Assembly (NCBI RefSeq): GCF_001426705.1
Contig: NZ_LMFC01000001.1
Coordinates: forward strand, 1,029,102 to 1,093,101
DNA length: 64,000 nucleotides
From: Cellulomonas sp. Root485
GTDB taxonomy: Bacteria > Actinomycetota > Actinomycetes > Actinomycetales > Cellulomonadaceae
Direction: 5' to 3'
In this document: positions 61,601 to 64,000 of the stretch, in pieces
Position numbering within the stretch: the first letter of the stretch is position 1
Layout of the letters: each line of letters opens with the position of its first letter
Notes under the pieces: generated by a model
The model's database searches: none
What the model saw: only the letters and a program-made list of their open reading frames with translations
Told to the model about the DNA's origin: nothing
Made by a program: the position numbers and the translations under genes

Positions 61601-62391
61601 ATCAGGTAGCTCGCGTTCCACCAGTCGGCGGACTCCGGGACGTCCGTCTGGTCGCCGAACACCTGCGGCGACGCGACGGGCAGGTCCGCGTACCAGTCGT
61701 AGAACGACAGCATCGTGCCGCCGAGCATCGAGACGAACCGCGCACCCGAGCCGTGCGACACCATCGACATCGCGGGGATCGGGGAGAACCCTGCGACGCG
61801 GTCCGGGCCGTACGTCTTGATGGTGTGCACGTGCGCGGCCGCGACGATCTCCGAGGCCTCGTCCCAGGTGGCGCGGATCAGCCCGCCCTTGCCGCGCGCC
61901 GACTTGTACGAGCGTGCCGTCTCGGGGTCGCCGGTGACCTCGGCCCAGGCGAGCACCGGGTCGCCCGTGCGCTGCTTGGCGGCCCGGTACGCCCGGAGCA
62001 GCGCACCGCGTACGTACGGGTAGCGCACGCGCGTGGGTGAGTACGTGTACCAGGAGAAGGCAGCCCCACGCGGGCAGCCGCGGGGCTCGTACTCGGGGGA
62101 GTCGGGACCGACCGAGGGGTAGTCGGTCTGCTGGGTCTCCCAGGTGATGATCCCGTCCTTGACGTACACCTTCCACGAGCACGACCCCGTGCAGTTCACG
62201 CCGTGCGTCGAACGGACCACCTTGTCGTGGCTCCAGCGGTCCCGGTAGAACGCGTCGCCCTCGCGACCGCCCTCCAGGAACAGCGCACGCTTGTCCGGCG
62301 ACATCGTGCCCGGCCGCAGGCGGGACCCGAGGGCCAGGAGCGCGTCGACGGCCGCGTTGTCGGTGCCGGGCTTGTCGGTGCGTGCGGTCAC
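58621..62391 (-). CDS. narG: Respiratory nitrate reductase alpha subunit (molybdopterin)
   Basis: A 1256-residue catalytic subunit reducing nitrate to nitrite on the cytoplasmic side. N-terminal RSTHGVNCTGSCSWKVYVKDG gives the His and Cys ligands of the [4Fe-4S] centre; LSFYDWYADLPVASPQ contains the Mo-ligand Asp, and molybdopterin-binding blocks follow (WGSNVPVTRTPDAHF, MILMGAGTNHWFH). GTG at 62391 follows GGAGG. No twin-arginine signal, as expected for NarG. Starts 11 bases after narK. Confidence 0.97.
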   Translation of the reverse strand: MTARTDKPGTDNAAVDALLALGSRLRPGTMSPDKRALFLEGGREGDAFYRDRWSHDKVVRSTHGVNCTGSCSWKVYVKDGIITWETQQTDYPSVGPDSPEYEPRGCPRGAAFSWYTYSPTRVRYPYVRGALLRAYRAAKQRTGDPVLAWAEVTGDPETARSYKSARGKGGLIRATWDEASEIVAAAHVHTIKTYGPDRVAGFSPIPAMSMVSHGSGARFVSMLGGTMLSFYDWYADLPVASPQVFGDQTDVPESADWWNASYLMMWGSNVPVTRTPDAHFMTEARYRGQKVVTVSPDYADNTKFADEWLAPHPGTDGALATAMGHVILREFLVERRTARFAEYMSTYTDATHLITLRQRGDAWVPDKFLTADQVDGPVAGPDGVPRDTHGRDAAFMTVVLDADGSPRVPNGTLGHRFDAAQAGSWNLDLGTIRPVMSVADLDTHDGTAVAVDLPRFDVAPEGPGGEHTGGAGVVRRGVPVTRIGDALVTTVFDLLLAQYGVGRVGLPGTWPTGYDDPSTPGTPAWQEEITGVPAAAAERIGREFAENAEASGGRSMILMGAGTNHWFHSDTIYRTFLALVTMTGCQGVNGGGWAHYVGQEKCRPVTGWAQYAFGLDWVRPPRQMIGTAFWYLATDQWRYDGLPADALASPLAEGLFAGRTTADCLVESAKRGWMPSYPTFNRNPLELIDEARAAGKDPAAHVVDELREGRLKFAVEDPDDPVNFPRVLTVWRANILGSSGKGNEYFLRHLLGTDSAVMAEESGPDRRPNTMTWHDEAPRGKLDLLVTSDFRMTSTTLFSDVVLPAATWYEKHDLSTTDMHPFVHSFNPAIAPPWQTRTDFDIFVTLAKAVSKLSVGHLGKREDLVAVPLLHDTPDEMTTPHGTVRDVEDLVPGVTMPRLVVVERDYPALADRLTSLGPLTATAGMVTKGVKFMPDTEVAELGRLNGVVTDGPAAGRPRLATAQHVCETILALSGTTNGRLAVQGFEDVEKQSGTELAWLAREHEGKRITFPDVQARPVPVITSPEWSGSEHGGRRYTAFAINVEQLKPWHTLTGRQHFFLDHDWMSELGENLPVYRPPLDLGRLFGDKRLGSTDPSGAPGSEGHAEVTVRYLTPHSKWSIHSEYQDNLFMLSLSRGGPTIWMSPQDATTIGVRDNEWIEAYNRNGVVVARAIVSHRMPAGTVFMYHAKDRTVDVPRSETSGLRGGIHNSLTRVLLKPSHLIGGYAQLSFAFNYLGPTGNQRDEVTTIRRRSQDVTY

Positions 62392-62402
62392 GACGGCCTC
62401 CT

Positions 62403-63710
62403 TCAGCTGGGGCGGGGTGCGCCGGGGCGGGCGTACTGGCGCCACACCAGGACGGTGCAGAGCGCGAAGTACACGGCGGCCCCGATGAAGAACGCCTGGG
62501 GTGCGACGAGCGAGAGCCCGACGCCGACGAGGAACGGACCGAACGCGGCGATGGCCGAGGTGAACCCGATGACGCCGCCCGCGCGGCGGCGCTCGAAGAT
62601 CATGGGCATCTGCTTGAACGTGCCGGCGTTCCCGATACCGGCGAACGTGAAGATCGTGAGCATGCCGCCGAGGAACAGGCCGAACGTGCTGGTGTCGGTC
62701 GGTGCCAGGAAGCAGGCGGTGAACACCGTCGCGGCCGTCATGCCGATGCCGGCCACGAGCGACCACACCGCACCGCCGAACCGGTCGCACAGCGGACCCC
62801 AGGCCGCCCGGGTGATCGAGCCCAGCAGCGGGCCCAGGAAGACGTACTTCAGCGGGTCGGGCGCGCCCTCCATGCCCTCGTACATGTTCTTGATGAGCAG
62901 GCCGAGCTGGGCCGCGAAGCCGGAGAAGGCGCCGAACGTCATGAGGTAGACGGCCGTCATGTACCAGGTGTGCTTCTCACCGAAGATGTCGAGCTGCTGC
63001 CGGAAGTTCGCCGTGACCGGGACGCGGCGCAGCCAGACCGCCGCGAGGACCATGCCGAGCAGCACCCACGGGATGAGCACCAGACCGGCGTTGTGCAGCC
63101 AGATCGAGGAGCCGTCGGCACGCTGCTGCGGGGTGAGCGCCGCGGTCCCGAGCAGGCCGAAGCCCACGACCCACGGCACGAGCAGCTGGATGAGGCTGAC
63201 CCCGAAGTTGCCGATGCCGGCCTGCAGGCCCAGCGCGGTGCCCGCCATGCGGCGCGGGAAGAAGTAGCTGGTCGACGGCATGAACCCCGCGAACGCACCG
63301 CCGCCGATGCCCGACGCTGCCGCCAGGAGCAGCAGCATCGCGTACGGCGTGCCCGGGTCCCGCACGGCGAGCACCCAGCCCACCATCGGCAGCAGGAGCA
63401 GCGTCGCCGAGCCACCGACCAGGGTGCGCGTCCCGACGACCGGCGGCAGGAACATGTAGACGAGCCGCGCGAGCCCGGCCGAGAGCCCCGGGATCGCCGC
63501 GAGCCAGTAGAGCTGACCCGTCGTCAGGTCGTACCCGATGTCGTTGAGCCGCGGCGCGATCGCGCTGACGAGATACCAGACGCAGAACGCCAGCGTCAGG
63601 TTGTACGTCGTGATCCACAGCGTGCGCCACGCCAGCCGTCGGTCCCAGGTGGACTCGTTCTCCGGGTCCCAGTGCGACAGATCTGGCCCGCGCAGGGTGA
63701 GGCTGGACAT
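62403..63710 (-). CDS. narK: Nitrate/nitrite transporter of the NarK family
   Basis: A 435-residue major-facilitator protein with twelve TM helices. The nitrate-signature loops GGAFAGFMPSTSYFFP and FAGIGNAGTFKQMPMIF are present; conserved Arg of the first signature helix is RLVYMFLPPVVGTRT. It imports nitrate and/or exports nitrite, feeding NarG. It is the first gene of the operon; a hairpin and 112-base space lie upstream. Confidence 0.95.
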   Translation of the reverse strand: MSSLTLRGPDLSHWDPENESTWDRRLAWRTLWITTYNLTLAFCVWYLVSAIAPRLNDIGYDLTTGQLYWLAAIPGLSAGLARLVYMFLPPVVGTRTLVGGSATLLLLPMVGWVLAVRDPGTPYAMLLLLAAASGIGGGAFAGFMPSTSYFFPRRMAGTALGLQAGIGNFGVSLIQLLVPWVVGFGLLGTAALTPQQRADGSSIWLHNAGLVLIPWVLLGMVLAAVWLRRVPVTANFRQQLDIFGEKHTWYMTAVYLMTFGAFSGFAAQLGLLIKNMYEGMEGAPDPLKYVFLGPLLGSITRAAWGPLCDRFGGAVWSLVAGIGMTAATVFTACFLAPTDTSTFGLFLGGMLTIFTFAGIGNAGTFKQMPMIFERRRAGGVIGFTSAIAAFGPFLVGVGLSLVAPQAFFIGAAVYFALCTVLVWRQYARPGAPRPS

Positions 63711-63734
63711 CGGGACCTCCCGCGGTCATCCGTT

Positions 63735-63761
63735 CCGTGAGCCCGCAGCTCGGGTTCACGG
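63735..63761. promoter_or_regulatory. 27-base inverted repeat upstream of narK
   Basis: CCGTGAGCCCG (63735-63745) pairs with CGGGTTCACGG (63751-63761) with one G-T position and a 5-base loop. It lies 24 bases upstream of the narK start and 61 bases past the regulator stop. It may terminate the regulator transcript, or be a leader hairpin or operator controlling the nar operon. Confidence 0.6.
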
Positions 63762-63822
63762 CGAGCATGTCCGCGGTGTCAGGGGCCGTGCGCGGGAAAA
63801 GACCGTGGAAAATCCGAACGGC

Positions 63823-64000
63823 TCACAGGGGCTCGGCCGGGCTCTCCACGTCGTCGCGACGCAGCTGCAGGACGCAGTGCTCCGGCCCGACGAACGGCAG
63901 GAGCTCGCGGGCCGCGACCGGCCCGGGCACGGCGTCGAGCACACCCTGCGCGAGGCCGAGGTGCACGTTGCACACGACCTCGGGCCGTGCCTTCGCCAGG
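63823..64000 (-). CDS. C-terminal part of a COG2345-like (ArsR/SufR-type) regulator, partial
   Basis: The final 59 residues of a gene entering from the right edge: PEVVCNVHLGLAQGVLDAVPG and LLPFVGPEHCVLQLRRDD. The Cys spacing (VVCNVH ... HCVL) resembles the C-terminal Cys residues of winged-helix regulators that bind an Fe-S cluster (SufR class). It reads towards narK on the same strand, 112 bases away, and may regulate nitrate respiration in response to oxygen or Fe-S status. Identity is tentative as only the end is visible. Confidence 0.55.
   Translation of the reverse strand, partial: LAKARPEVVCNVHLGLAQGVLDAVPGPVAARELLPFVGPEHCVLQLRRDDVESPAEPL

Noticed and set aside
58480..62040. Long + strand frame opposite narH and narG
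   Set aside because: Shadow of narG/narH; the minus-strand proteins carry all expected cofactor motifs.
63735..63761. Crp/FNR site upstream of narK (CGTGA ... TCACG)
   Set aside because: The half-sites are too far apart (about 15 bases instead of 6); the element is better described as a hairpin or a different operator.

Overview
The window is very GC-rich and densely coded, and it belongs to an actinobacterium. The family markers (DUF3145, DUF3052, a BldC-type regulator, many GAF/ANTAR proteins, a fasR-fabD-fabH-acpP-fabF cluster, homodimeric-type aceE) point to the Micrococcales. A facultatively anaerobic Cellulomonas-like organism is my best guess, but that is inference from gene content, not from a marker gene. 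I see no rRNA, IS element, prophage, integron or CRISPR array.

Layout. 1-2.9 kb: LacI regulator, sugar-binding lipoprotein and permease of a carbohydrate ABC importer (cut by the left edge). 3.2-9.1 kb: siderophore-binding lipoprotein, phosphopantetheinyl transferase, hexapeptide-repeat protein, TetR/hydrolase divergon, methyltransferase, small conserved proteins and a VOC protein. 9.1-29.3 kb: a signalling and stress region with four ANTAR regulators, a SpoIIE-type phosphatase, an HD-GYP phosphodiesterase, a lone LuxR-type HTH, a cation/proton antiporter, a carbamoyltransferase with an unrecognised two-TM protein and a creatininase-family amidohydrolase, a YihY/BrkB protein, Mn-catalase, a zinc alcohol dehydrogenase, a DUF3618/holin-like/amphipathic trio, NAD(P)HX dehydratase and several very small proteins. 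29.4-35.9 kb: tRNA-Asn, a 1386-residue secreted subtilase with C-terminal repeats, tRNA-Met, DUF1206 protein, and bldC behind a cyclic-di-GMP-I riboswitch. 35.9-44.9 kb: arginine deiminase, a TetR-ABC-YhgE/Pip operon, peptide deformylase, DUF3145, and a flavin-based redox operon (FMN-binding lipoprotein, ApbE flavin transferase, NqrB-like/flavin-reductase fusion). 45-50 kb: fatty acid synthase II initiation and elongation genes under a FasR-like regulator. 50-55 kb: TPR-like protein, aceE, DUF3052, AhpE-type peroxiredoxin, tRNA-Val. 55-64 kb: DUF2249 protein and the respiratory nitrate reductase operon narK-narGHJI, with the C-terminus of a regulator at the right edge.

How parts fit. AceE makes acetyl-CoA units, FabD/FabH/AcpP/FabF build fatty acids, and the phosphopantetheinyl transferase at 4.2 kb is a candidate to activate AcpP or siderophore synthetases. 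NarK imports nitrate and NarGHI respires it. The redox operon at 42-44.7 kb looks like a self-contained route moving electrons from NAD(P)H across the membrane to a flavinylated lipoprotein. The ANTAR, SpoIIE and HD-GYP proteins suggest layered stress and second-messenger control, and the riboswitch puts bldC under direct cyclic-di-GMP control.

The least explained unit is 13.8-17.4 kb (carbamoyltransferase, two-TM protein, creatininase). It is my main candidate for an undescribed system; its function is not shown by the sequence.
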